From contig JALDXQ010000008.1 of the NCBI GenBank assembly GCA_032156805.1, forward strand, positions 1-64,000: a stretch of DNA of 64,000 bases. The letters are read 5' to 3'. Position 1 is the first letter of the stretch; every line of letters starts with the position of its first letter. The notes beneath the pieces were generated by a model that saw nothing but the letters and a program-made list of their open reading frames with translations, was not told the DNA's origin and made no database searches. A program made the translations under genes and the position numbers. This DNA is from Gp6-AA40 sp032156805 (GTDB taxonomy: Bacteria > Acidobacteriota > Vicinamibacteria > Vicinamibacterales > UBA2999). Shown in pieces: positions 56,912 to 64,000 of the stretch.

Positions 56912-57784
56912 TCAGTTGAGCGCGGCGACGCGACGGCGCAATGTCTTGACGTGCTCCCAGATCTGCTGGTGCTCGGCTTTCGCATCTTTGTCGGCCTCGC
57001 TCATGCTCGACAGCTTCAGGTAGGCCTGCAGATCTCGCAACGCACTTGTGACGTCGTTCAGTTGATACGCGAGCAACCCGCGGTCGCGAAGTTCGCTGAG
57101 CGCCGACGGCGTGAGTGAGAGCAGCAGCTCAGTGATATCGCGCGCCTGCGGGAACGAGCGCATATGGACGTAGATGCGCTTCAGGTTGAGCAGCATCCGG
57201 ACGAAGATCTGATTTCGCGTTGCCGGTGCGAGCAACGATCGGCTGAAGGCCACCTCGCTGCCGACATGTTTCTGCAGCAGCAGCCGGCAGTTGTGTTCCG
57301 ACAGCAGCGCTCCCGAGTGGAACGGGTCGATCACGAGCTGATGACCGCCGTGTGACGGCGGGCAGCGGACGAGAAAGTGTCCCGGGAAGTTGATGCCGTC
57401 GACCTGCAGTCCCGCCCGGCGCGCGACCTCCATGTAGACGATCGACAGCGTCAGGGGGATCCCGGTGCGCCGCTCGAGCACTTCATTGAGGCAGCTGTTG
57501 CGCGGATCCTCGTACTTGTCCCGGTTGCCCGTGAACTGCAGTTCCTCGAACAGGTACTCGTTGAGCGCCTTGACCCCGCACTGCGGTGACATGTCGCCGC
57601 TCGACGAGGCGTGCCGCTCGACCACGCGCCGTGCCGCATCGCCCATGGCGTCGAGACGCGCGATGTATGGTTCTGGATCGAGACGCGGGCATTCCACGCG
57701 CGCAATGACGAGCGCGCCAGGGGCAAGCGTCGTCCCCGGGGAGTTGGACGCATCGACGAGTGCCGCGACGAGGTCCTTTTTCAC
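56912..57784 (-). CDS. SirB1 family protein (transglutaminase-like plus TPR)
   Basis: A 290-aa protein of the SirB1 family: a transglutaminase-like core (NEYLFEELQFTGNRDKYED, RRTGIPLTLSIVYMEVARRAG, the His in NFPGHFLVRC and Asp in LVIDPF) followed by TPR-like helices from about residue 195. The Cys of the usual transglutaminase triad appears to be the one in RNSCLNEVLERR. Function unknown. GTG start with AGGAAG upstream. Confidence 0.9.
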   Translation of the reverse strand: MKKDLVAALVDASNSPGTTLAPGALVIARVECPRLDPEPYIARLDAMGDAARRVVERHASSSGDMSPQCGVKALNEYLFEELQFTGNRDKYEDPRNSCLNEVLERRTGIPLTLSIVYMEVARRAGLQVDGINFPGHFLVRCPPSHGGHQLVIDPFHSGALLSEHNCRLLLQKHVGSEVAFSRSLLAPATRNQIFVRMLLNLKRIYVHMRSFPQARDITELLLSLTPSALSELRDRGLLAYQLNDVTSALRDLQAYLKLSSMSEADKDAKAEHQQIWEHVKTLRRRVAALN

Positions 57785-57810
57785 AATCTTCCTGATCGGC
57801 TCAATATGAT

Positions 57811-57839
57811 TTGCATTCTGAATTCTGCAATCTGAATCG
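57811..57839. repeat. AGAATTC-family heptamer array between SirB1 and HAD genes
   Basis: TTGCATTCTGAATTCTGCAA, then TCTGAATCG: 7-base units of the TTCTGAA/TTCTGCA form in the spacer upstream of the SirB1 gene and downstream of the HAD gene. Confidence 0.7.
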
Positions 57840-57844
57840 TGAAC

Positions 57845-58534
57845 TCACGACTCGCATAACCTGTCCAGAGCCGGGAGCGACAACGCTCCGAGCCCGTTCA
57901 CCACGAGCTCGGCGCCCGCGAGCTCGGCGGCCGGGTAGCTGCTGGTCACAGCAACCAGTCGCAGCCCTGCACCGCGAGCGGATTCAAGGCCCCAGTGCGA
58001 ATCCTCGATAGCGACCGAGCGTCGCGGGTCGAGAACCAGGCCCGTGCGTTGGCGAAGCTGCTCGAAGGCCAGCTGATACGGTGCGGGCGATGGCTTACTC
58101 TCCGGCGTGTCACCAGCCGCCACGATCGTGGCGAAAAGGTTTGCCACACCGGCGGCGTCGATGACCTTGTCGATCTCATGTCGAAGCGCGCCGGACGCGA
58201 TCGCGATCGGAACCACGGCGGCAGCTTCGCGAATGAACTCGAGCGCACCGGGGAACAGCACCGAGCCTGACCGCAGCAGATCTTCCATGCGGGTCCCCTT
58301 GCGAGCGACGAGCTCCGCGACGCGGCCCCCTTCCATTGACATGCCACGGTCCCGTCCCAGCGCCTCGAACATCCCCACGTCGTCGTAGCCAAGATATCGG
58401 GAGTAGTAGTCGCTGGCGCTCAGCTCCACGCCGTCGTCGGCCAGTGCCTGCTGGAACGCCAGCAGATGCAGCGGTTCGCTGTTAGCAATCACGCCGTCGA
58501 AGTCGAACACGATTGCCTGCAGGGGTCGGCTCAT
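57845..58534 (-). CDS. HAD-family phosphatase (beta-phosphoglucomutase-like)
   Basis: A 229-aa HAD hydrolase with nucleophile and acid Asp in VFDFDGVIANSEP, a helical C1 cap, motif II Ser in IAIASGALRHE, Lys in ESKPSPAPY and motif III SVAIEDSHWG. The cap and motifs fit the phosphoglycolate phosphatase/beta-phosphoglucomutase group. It is the last gene of the minus-strand operon and overlaps the DUF1684 gene by ATGA. Confidence 0.91.
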   Translation of the reverse strand: MSRPLQAIVFDFDGVIANSEPLHLLAFQQALADDGVELSASDYYSRYLGYDDVGMFEALGRDRGMSMEGGRVAELVARKGTRMEDLLRSGSVLFPGALEFIREAAAVVPIAIASGALRHEIDKVIDAAGVANLFATIVAAGDTPESKPSPAPYQLAFEQLRQRTGLVLDPRRSVAIEDSHWGLESARGAGLRLVAVTSSYPAAELAGAELVVNGLGALSLPALDRLCES

Positions 58535-59178
58535 GCGCCCGGGGCTTTCTCACCGGCACGGATCGCGGACTTCAGGCGGTTCGACGGCGGTGGAAACGGA
58601 CACTCGTAGGTGTCGTTGTACGCGCAGTACGGGTTGTAGGCCTTGTTGAAGTCGATCGAGTAGACGCCGGTCCGCGTCGGATGCAGATCCAGATAGCGAC
58701 CCGCCGAGTAGGTCTCTGATCCCGTCGTCTGATCGGCAAACGGCACGAACAACGATTCAATACGCTGCGTTCCTTCGGGAACGAAAGCCGCGAGCGTCAT
58801 GGGCTCTCCGTTGAGCCGGAATTCCAGGATTCCAACACGCTCCATCCGGCGCAGCGTGCCCGTTGACGTCGGCATCTCGAACACCGGGCGGTTCTCTGAA
58901 ATCCGGAGAGCGGCCGGCACGTTGTACCCGGGATTGATGTCGTAGTACCGCAGCGGCAGCATGGCGGCCCGCCGGCCTTTCGGCACCGGTGAACAGTCCT
59001 CGGTTGCCGTCGGCGAACCGCATTCGGCCGTTTCGCTGAAGACCTGGTCCCGAATCGAGCGCCAGGCGACGACATCCGTCTGCGACGCGGACGCGTCGGG
59101 CGCGCCGGGACCGGAGGAACAAGCCGTCACCAGGACGGGCAACACGATGACCAGCGCGAGGGATATCCGTCGACCCAT
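58531..59178 (-). CDS. DUF1684 lipoprotein
   Basis: A 215-aa protein with a lipoprotein signal (MGRRISLALVIVLPVLVTAC, lipobox VTAC) followed by a Ser/Ala linker. The DUF1684 signature is clear in the C-terminal part: GGRYLDL-like AGRYLDLHP and AYNPYCAYNDTYECPFPP, then SNRL. Function unknown. It sits in an apparent fatty-acid-degradation operon between the acyl-CoA dehydrogenase and the HAD gene. ATG 59178 is preferred over GTG 59184. Confidence 0.88.
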   Translation of the reverse strand: MGRRISLALVIVLPVLVTACSSGPGAPDASASQTDVVAWRSIRDQVFSETAECGSPTATEDCSPVPKGRRAAMLPLRYYDINPGYNVPAALRISENRPVFEMPTSTGTLRRMERVGILEFRLNGEPMTLAAFVPEGTQRIESLFVPFADQTTGSETYSAGRYLDLHPTRTGVYSIDFNKAYNPYCAYNDTYECPFPPPSNRLKSAIRAGEKAPGA

Positions 59179-59183
59179 GACCA

Positions 59184-61007
59184 CTACCAGCCTAGGAGAT
59201 ATTTTCCCTCAGCTACGGTCGCATCGGCCAGCGTGCGGCGGAGCGCAACCGTGTTGACCGGCGGGACCTTCAGAATCCGCCGCAGCGCGGCCAGGAGCGT
59301 TCGCAGCGTATCGCCCTCGGCCATTGCCGAAAGAGCCGAGCGGGCGCCGGCATCGACCCGGAGACCGGCGTCGTGCACGAACACGCGGGCTGCGGCCACG
59401 TGCAGGTCGTGCCGGCGCGGATCCGAGGTCGCGGCGTCCTGGGCCCGCAGCACGCAGCTCTCGCCTGCGTAGGTATCGATGAGGATGTCGGCGGCGTAGC
59501 CGAGGACCTCCTGCTGATCAGTGAGCTTCTCGCCGTAGGTCTGCATTGCCGTGCCGATGATCATCAGGGCAACTTTCTTGAACGCGGCCATGGCCCGCAT
59601 TTCGTCGCCCAACGGCTGGTCGTCGGACCCGGCTGCTGCGCCAATGGACGGCGACAGCACCTCGTCCTGAAGCCGGCGGGCAGCGGGGATGAGCGGAATC
59701 TCACCCTTGATGGCCCGCCGCACCAGCATGCCAGGGATGAGCAATCGATTGATCTCGTTGGTTCCCTCGAAGATCCGGTTGACGCGCGCGTCCCGGTAGT
59801 AGCGCTCGGCCGAGTAGTCTTTGACGAAGCCGTTGCCACCGTGAATCTGAACGTTCTCGTCGAGCACGAAGTCGAGCGTCTCGCTGCCGGCGACCTTTGC
59901 AATCGACGCCTCGACAGCGTATTCCTCGAACGCCTGCGCGATTGCCGCTCCATCGTGCGCGCCACTGCCGAGCGTGGCATCGATGAGCCCGGCGGTTCGG
60001 TAGATGAGGCTTTCGACGGCGTAGGTGCGAGCGATCATCTCGCCGAGCTTGTGCCGGATCGCACCAAAGGACGCGATCGGCTGGCCGAACTGCCGCCGCG
60101 CGGCCGCGTACGACGCCGCGTCGGCGATCGCAGCACGAGCGCCGCCGATACACATGGCGCCAAGGCTGAAGCGTCCGTAGTTCAGCGTGTTGAGCGCGAC
60201 CTTGTGGCCCTTGCCGATCTCGCCGAGCACGTTCTCAGCCGGCACGCGCGCATCCTGGAGCAGGATCGGCGTCGTCGACGAGCCGTGCAGCCCCATCTTG
60301 TGCTCTTCGTTTCCTGAAGTCACACCGCCGAACGCGCGCTCCACGATGAACGCCGTGAACTGCTCGCCGTCCACCTTGGCAAAGACGATGATCACGTCGG
60401 CGAAGCCGCCGTTGCTGATCCACATCTTCTCGCCGTTGAGGAGCCAGCTCCCATCGCCCTGTTTCACGGCTCGCGTCTTGGCCGCCAGTGCGTCCGAGCC
60501 GGAGCCAGACTCGCTGAGAGCGTAGGCGCCGGTGATTTCGCCACTCACGAGTCGAGGCAGGTACTTCTCTTTCTGATCCTTCGTGCCGAACAGCACGAGC
60601 GGCAGGATGGTCAGATTCGCCTGGCCACCAAACGTCGTCGCAAACGAGGCCGATGGACCGATCTGTTCGATCACGGCGAGCGACGATGCCTTGTCGAGAT
60701 CCAGGCCGCCGTAGGCTTCCGGCACAGCGATGCCGAGAAGGCCGAGCTCACCGCATCGCCGCAGCAGCGATCGCGCGAGCTCCCAGTCCTTCTGCTCCAA
60801 GCGATCGAGCACCGGCAGCACCTCGGACTGGACGAACTCAGTCGTCGTCTGCGCCATCAGGCGATGCTCGTCGGTGAGATGCTCTGGCGTGAAGATGTCA
60901 GGAGCTGCCGAATCCTCGAGCAGCCAAATACCACCTTTGCAAGCGGGTCGGGAGTCATTTGAAGTAGACACTTTCCCGGATGCGACGTCAGATGCTGGTG
61001 TGCTCAT
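59184..61007 (-). CDS. Acyl-CoA dehydrogenase
   Basis: A 607-aa FAD enzyme that makes the alpha-beta double bond of acyl-CoA. The core domain shows YALSESGSGSDA and WISNGGFADV (FAD and substrate binding), the catalytic Glu region YYRDARVNRIFEGTNEINR, and RRQFGQPIASF. The C-terminal 150-residue extension with helical bundle resembles the VLCAD/ACAD9 class. The first 20 or so codons lie inside an inverted repeat, so a later start near GGIWLLED cannot be excluded. Gene order with thiolase and hydroxyacyl-CoA dehydrogenase supports beta-oxidation. Confidence 0.93.
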   Translation of the reverse strand: MSTPASDVASGKVSTSNDSRPACKGGIWLLEDSAAPDIFTPEHLTDEHRLMAQTTTEFVQSEVLPVLDRLEQKDWELARSLLRRCGELGLLGIAVPEAYGGLDLDKASSLAVIEQIGPSASFATTFGGQANLTILPLVLFGTKDQKEKYLPRLVSGEITGAYALSESGSGSDALAAKTRAVKQGDGSWLLNGEKMWISNGGFADVIIVFAKVDGEQFTAFIVERAFGGVTSGNEEHKMGLHGSSTTPILLQDARVPAENVLGEIGKGHKVALNTLNYGRFSLGAMCIGGARAAIADAASYAAARRQFGQPIASFGAIRHKLGEMIARTYAVESLIYRTAGLIDATLGSGAHDGAAIAQAFEEYAVEASIAKVAGSETLDFVLDENVQIHGGNGFVKDYSAERYYRDARVNRIFEGTNEINRLLIPGMLVRRAIKGEIPLIPAARRLQDEVLSPSIGAAAGSDDQPLGDEMRAMAAFKKVALMIIGTAMQTYGEKLTDQQEVLGYAADILIDTYAGESCVLRAQDAATSDPRRHDLHVAAARVFVHDAGLRVDAGARSALSAMAEGDTLRTLLAALRRILKVPPVNTVALRRTLADATVAEGKYLLGW

Positions 61008-61025
61008 TGAAATGACTCCCGGCCC
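60945..61025. repeat. Inverted pair of GGGTCGGGAGTCATT arms, copy 2
   Basis: GGGTCGGGAGTCATT (60945-60959) matches the reverse complement of 61011-61025 at 14 of 15 bases. The enclosed 51 bases carry the start codon and first codons of the acyl-CoA dehydrogenase. The same arms flank the lpd leader at 8923-8999. Confidence 0.88.
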
Positions 61026-61026
61026 C

Positions 61027-62205
61027 TTACATCCGCTCGAAAATGCCGGCGGCGCCCATTCCGCCCCCCACACACATCGTGACGAGACCGTAGCGCGCGT
61101 TTCGCCGACGCATCTCATAGAGGAGCGTCGCCGTCAGCTTGGCGCCCGTGCAGCCGAGTGGATGGCCAAGAGCGATCGCTCCGCCATTGACGTTGAGGCG
61201 CCCGGGATCGATTGGCAGCTCACGCAGGCACGCCAGCACCTGCGCCGCGAACGCTTCGTTCAACTCGATCAGATCCATTTGATCGAGCGTCAGTCCCGCG
61301 CGAGCCAGCGCCTTGCGCACCGCCGGCACCGGTCCAATTCCGAACCGCTCGGGTTCGACACCGGCGGTTGCGTATGAGACCAGACGGGCCAGCGGCTCGA
61401 GCCCGCGTGCGCGCGCGGCTTCAGCCGAGGTGACGATCACCGCCGCGGCGCCGTCGCTCGTTTGCGACGAGTTGCCTGCCGTGACCGTACCGCTCGCGTG
61501 AAAGGCCGGTCGAAGCTTGCCGAGTGCCGACTCCGAGGTGTCGCGTCGCGGTCCTTCGTCCTGAGTGAACGTCACGGTGCGCGTCACGGGGGTGCCGTTA
61601 GATCCGGGAGCGGCAACATCGAACGTGAGTGGAGTGATCTCGTCGGCAAAGCGTCCGGCATCGATCGCGGCGACTGCGCGCAGATGACTTTGCAGCGCGA
61701 ATCGGTCCTGTTCCTCGCGGGAGATCTGGTAGTCGCGCGCGTGGTTCTCGGCGACCAGTCCCGTGCTCAAGTACACATCGGGATACTCCTCGACGAGCGC
61801 CGGATTCGGGCAGACCTTGTTGCCGCCCATCGGAACGAGGCTCATCGACTCGGTACCACCGGCAATCACGATGTCCGCAAAGCCGCACATCACGTGCTCT
61901 GCTGCCGAAGCAATCGCCTGAAGACCGGAAGCGCAGAACCGGTTCATCGTGACCGCCGATGCATCAACCGGCACGCCGGCGCGCAGGCTCGCAATGCGTG
62001 CCACGTTGAGACCCTGCTCGGCCTCCGGCATCGCGCACCCCATGATCACGTCGTCGACGTCCGCCGGCTGGAGGGCCGGAACACGACGCAAGACCTCGCC
62101 GATGACGATGGCGGCCATTTCATCCGGGCGTACGGTCTTCAACGCGCCGTTTGGCGCCTTGCCGACCGCCGTGCGCGTCGCCGAAACGATTACCGCGTCT
62201 CGCAT
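61027..62205 (-). CDS. fadA: Acetyl-CoA acyltransferase (thiolase)
   Basis: A 392-aa thiolase that cleaves 3-oxoacyl-CoA. The nucleophile Cys is in TMNRFCASGLQAI, the base His in NVNGGAIALGHPLGCTGA (GHPxGxxGA) and the second Cys in MCVGGGMGAAGIFE. It begins inside the end of the upstream alpha/beta hydrolase gene (16-base overlap), so it is part of the same transcript. Confidence 0.95.
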   Translation of the reverse strand: MRDAVIVSATRTAVGKAPNGALKTVRPDEMAAIVIGEVLRRVPALQPADVDDVIMGCAMPEAEQGLNVARIASLRAGVPVDASAVTMNRFCASGLQAIASAAEHVMCGFADIVIAGGTESMSLVPMGGNKVCPNPALVEEYPDVYLSTGLVAENHARDYQISREEQDRFALQSHLRAVAAIDAGRFADEITPLTFDVAAPGSNGTPVTRTVTFTQDEGPRRDTSESALGKLRPAFHASGTVTAGNSSQTSDGAAAVIVTSAEAARARGLEPLARLVSYATAGVEPERFGIGPVPAVRKALARAGLTLDQMDLIELNEAFAAQVLACLRELPIDPGRLNVNGGAIALGHPLGCTGAKLTATLLYEMRRRNARYGLVTMCVGGGMGAAGIFERM

Positions 62206-62828
62206 GTGAAATCCGTCAGCAATTCCTCGAGGGCATCGCCCACTTCGCTCGCCTGCCCGTCAAACAGATGATTGGCGCGGTCGATCTCCACAAACTCCTT
62301 GGGCTCGTGCAGCTGCGCGTAGAACTCCCGCACTGTCTTGAGCGGAATCAATTCGTCGCTCTCGCCGTGGACGATGAACTTCGGCTTCGTCGACAGCTTC
62401 ACCGACGCGAACTCGTAGCGATTGACCGGCGGTGCGATTCCGATGAGCGCACACATCCGTTTGTCATCCGCACCTGAGGTCATTGCAATGTACGAGCCGA
62501 AGGAAAACCCCGCTGCCCACATCTCCAGATCAGGATACCTCCCCGCCATGAAGTCAGCCGCTGCGCGGTAATCGTCCATTTCTCCCCGGCCGTTGTCCCA
62601 CGATCCGACGCTGCGGCCGACACCTCGGAAGTTGAACCTCAGCACGACACACCCGATCCGCGTCAACGCCTTTGCAGCCTGGAACACGACCTTCGTGTGC
62701 ATCGTGCCGCCCTTGATTGGCAGCGGATGCGCGAAGACGACGGCCGCGCGTGGCGTGCCGTTCGGTACGTCGAGCAGCGCCTCCAGTTGGCCGACTGCGC
62801 CTGGAATCTCACGGACTGTTTCAGACAA
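62190..62828 (-). CDS. Alpha/beta hydrolase (KANL3/Tex30-like)
   Basis: A protein of about 212 aa with the alpha/beta-hydrolase fold: HPLPIKGGTMHTK, RFNFRGVGRSVG, the nucleophile elbow AGFSFGSYIA, Asp in HGESDELIPL and His in DRANHLFDG. The substrate is unknown; family members in this context may be thioesterases or esterases. Start is TTG 62828 or GTG 62831 behind AAAGGAGA. It overlaps both neighbours. Confidence 0.87.
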   Translation of the reverse strand: MSETVREIPGAVGQLEALLDVPNGTPRAAVVFAHPLPIKGGTMHTKVVFQAAKALTRIGCVVLRFNFRGVGRSVGSWDNGRGEMDDYRAAADFMAGRYPDLEMWAAGFSFGSYIAMTSGADDKRMCALIGIAPPVNRYEFASVKLSTKPKFIVHGESDELIPLKTVREFYAQLHEPKEFVEIDRANHLFDGQASEVGDALEELLTDFTCETR

Positions 62829-63630
62829 CACGTCTCCTTTGTTCTTGCTGTTGTGCAATTTCGTCTGCGAATCGCGCGACAAGTTCGGCGAACTGCTGCG
62901 GCCGGGTGATCGACCCGAGATGCCCGCTTCGCTCGATCGTGGTGGAACTCGCATGAGGCCACAGGCGCAGATAGTCACGGGTCAGCGCAACCGGCACGAC
63001 GCGATCGAGCTCGGCTTGGCCCGTAATGATGAGTGCCGGTACACGCAGCTGAGTCAGCTCCGGTTCGAGGGTGTTCCCCTCCAGCAGCCGCACTCGCCGC
63101 GCCATGAGGACGGGCGAGAACCGGTTCCTCATCACAGCGCCGACGTGATGGAAAGCAAACGACAGCGCTGCCATGACGCCTTCTTTCGCGGCCACCATTT
63201 CACCGAACAATCGCACGGAGTTGACGCAGAAGACCGGCGACAACAACCGCGGTGAGCGCATCAGGAACCTGACGCGAGCGTCGGGTGCCCAGGATGGCGG
63301 GATGCCCGAGACGACCACCACTCCCTGCGCACTCTCCGGGTGTCGAGCCGCAAACGCGGCCGCGATCAGGCCGCCGTACGAGATACCGCAGATGACCGCA
63401 GACGTGACTCCAGCGGCATCGAGTGCTTCTGTGATCTGCTTCAAGTAGCAGTCGAATCCGGACGCTTCGTCGAACGACGCGCAGCTCGTCGGTTCATCGG
63501 CAAGCGAGAAGGTAATGACGCGGCACCGCTGCGACAGCGCGTCGACGGCCGGTTGCATCCATTCCCAACGGCCCTGGATTCCGGGCACGAGCACGACCGG
63601 TGTGCCGGATCCTCTGTCGATGATCTTCAT
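62821..63630 (-). CDS. Alpha/beta hydrolase
   Basis: A 269-aa alpha/beta hydrolase: VVLVPGIQGRWEWM near the N-terminus, nucleophile elbow CGISYGGLIAA, Asp in GQAELDRVVP and His in ERSGHLGSI. It is part of the beta-oxidation operon, seven bases after the hydroxyacyl-CoA dehydrogenase and overlapping the next hydrolase. The exact substrate is unknown. Confidence 0.91.
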   Translation of the reverse strand: MKIIDRGSGTPVVLVPGIQGRWEWMQPAVDALSQRCRVITFSLADEPTSCASFDEASGFDCYLKQITEALDAAGVTSAVICGISYGGLIAAAFAARHPESAQGVVVVSGIPPSWAPDARVRFLMRSPRLLSPVFCVNSVRLFGEMVAAKEGVMAALSFAFHHVGAVMRNRFSPVLMARRVRLLEGNTLEPELTQLRVPALIITGQAELDRVVPVALTRDYLRLWPHASSTTIERSGHLGSITRPQQFAELVARFADEIAQQQEQRRRVV

Positions 63631-63637
63631 ACGCGCG

Positions 63638-64000
63638 TCAATTCCTCAATGGCTTGCCGGTCTTCAGCGTGTGCTGAATTCGCTCCCGCGTTTTTGGTTC
63701 CGCCAACAGGCTGAGGAACGCTTCGCGCTCGAGGTCGAGCAGATGCTGCTCCGACACCAGCGCTGCATGCGGCAGATTTCCTCCTGTCATGATCGTGGCC
63801 AGCTTTCGGCCGATCAACTTGTCGTGGTCGCTGATCCGGCCGGCTCGCCACGCCAGATGAACACCAAGCTTCAACGTCGCTGCGACGCTCTCTCCTCCAA
63901 CCGCGATGGCCGTCCGTCGCGCAGGAGCGGTATAGCCCTCGCGCACTCTCTCCAGTGCACGCGCCTTCGCGTCGCTCAACAGCCGATCGCGGTTCATCGT
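63638..64000 (-). CDS. 3-hydroxyacyl-CoA dehydrogenase/enoyl-CoA hydratase, C-terminal part (cut by the window edge)
   Basis: The 5' end is outside the window. The visible 120 residues match the C-terminus of the fused 3-hydroxyacyl-CoA dehydrogenase-hydratases common in Acidobacteriota: LAWRAGRISDHDKLIGRKLA, LVSEQHLLDLEREAFLSLL, EPKTRERIQHTLKTGKPLRN. The ATG at 63997 is very likely internal, since the frame stays open to the edge. It heads the visible part of the degradation operon. Confidence 0.82.
   Translation of the reverse strand, partial: TMNRDRLLSDAKARALERVREGYTAPARRTAIAVGGESVAATLKLGVHLAWRAGRISDHDKLIGRKLATIMTGGNLPHAALVSEQHLLDLEREAFLSLLAEPKTRERIQHTLKTGKPLRN

Overview
The window looks like a chromosomal segment of a GC-rich Acidobacteriota bacterium, most plausibly of the Vicinamibacteria type. 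This is inferred from gene content, not from a marker gene: a secreted protein with the PDGKPDLSGIW signature, a DUF4382 remnant, SirB1 and DUF1684 proteins, a P1-family peptidase, serine/threonine-kinase-like and FHA signalling proteins, hpnCDE, and a fused E1 dehydrogenase. I see no rRNA, tRNA, CRISPR array, transposase or phage gene. Coding density is very high and no gene-free stretch exceeds 300 bases; the longest, 46170-46398, holds a fold-back element and a pseudogene.

Layout. (1) 0.1-6.1 kb, minus strand: a compact operon of an SNF2/DEAH helicase, a large Eco57I-type DNA methyltransferase with a target-recognition domain, and a GxxExxY PD-ExK-like protein. It resembles a small defence or modification island and ends in a large hairpin at the window edge. 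(2) 6.2-15.2 kb: Smr protein, queF, HU, a sigma-54 activator whose receiver phospho-site is Glu instead of Asp, then lpd (E3), an E2 acyltransferase, lipB, and two CNNM/CorC-type membrane proteins. The matching E1 (fused alpha-beta) lies at 22-24.4 kb, so the window encodes E1, E2, E3 and an octanoyltransferase. (3) 15.3-21.8 kb: ECF sigma factor, M28 peptidase, a malate-dehydrogenase-like pseudoenzyme, an SDR, and a signalling cluster (84-aa unknown protein, pseudokinase, divergent receiver, metallo-hydrolase, FHA protein). (4) 24.5-39 kb: metabolic and secreted enzymes including a tannase-like esterase, cupin, HAD, D-malate/tartrate dehydrogenase, Na+ symporter, P1 peptidase, panB-panC, alpha/beta hydrolase, YgfZ, isochorismatase-like hydrolase and an exported methyltransferase. 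(5) 38.9-50 kb: mutT and a short mutY, cobalamin adenosyltransferase, hpnC-hpnD-hpnE (squalene for hopanoids), thiI, fbaB, Nudix, def, a double-length ThyX and phosphatidylcholine synthase. (6) 50-57.8 kb: hydrolases, a class D beta-lactamase homologue, an O-methyltransferase-lipocalin fusion, TauE, NTF2-like, VOC and SirB1 proteins. (7) 57.8-64 kb, minus strand: a beta-oxidation operon (3-hydroxyacyl-CoA dehydrogenase cut by the window edge, two alpha/beta hydrolases, thiolase, acyl-CoA dehydrogenase, DUF1684 lipoprotein, HAD phosphatase).

The most unusual signal is not a protein. Short intergenic spacers across the window are built from degenerate tandem heptamers (AGAATTC-, AGAGCCG-, AACTTTG-, CCAATCT-, ACCAAGG- and ATCAAAG-like units), several arranged as inverted arms around a short spacer. 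They abut genes so tightly that they supply stop codons or terminal residues to many of them. At least three other dispersed palindromic families occupy the same kind of position. Together they suggest a system of gene-boundary repeats, possibly acting in transcription termination, mRNA-end protection or chromosome folding.
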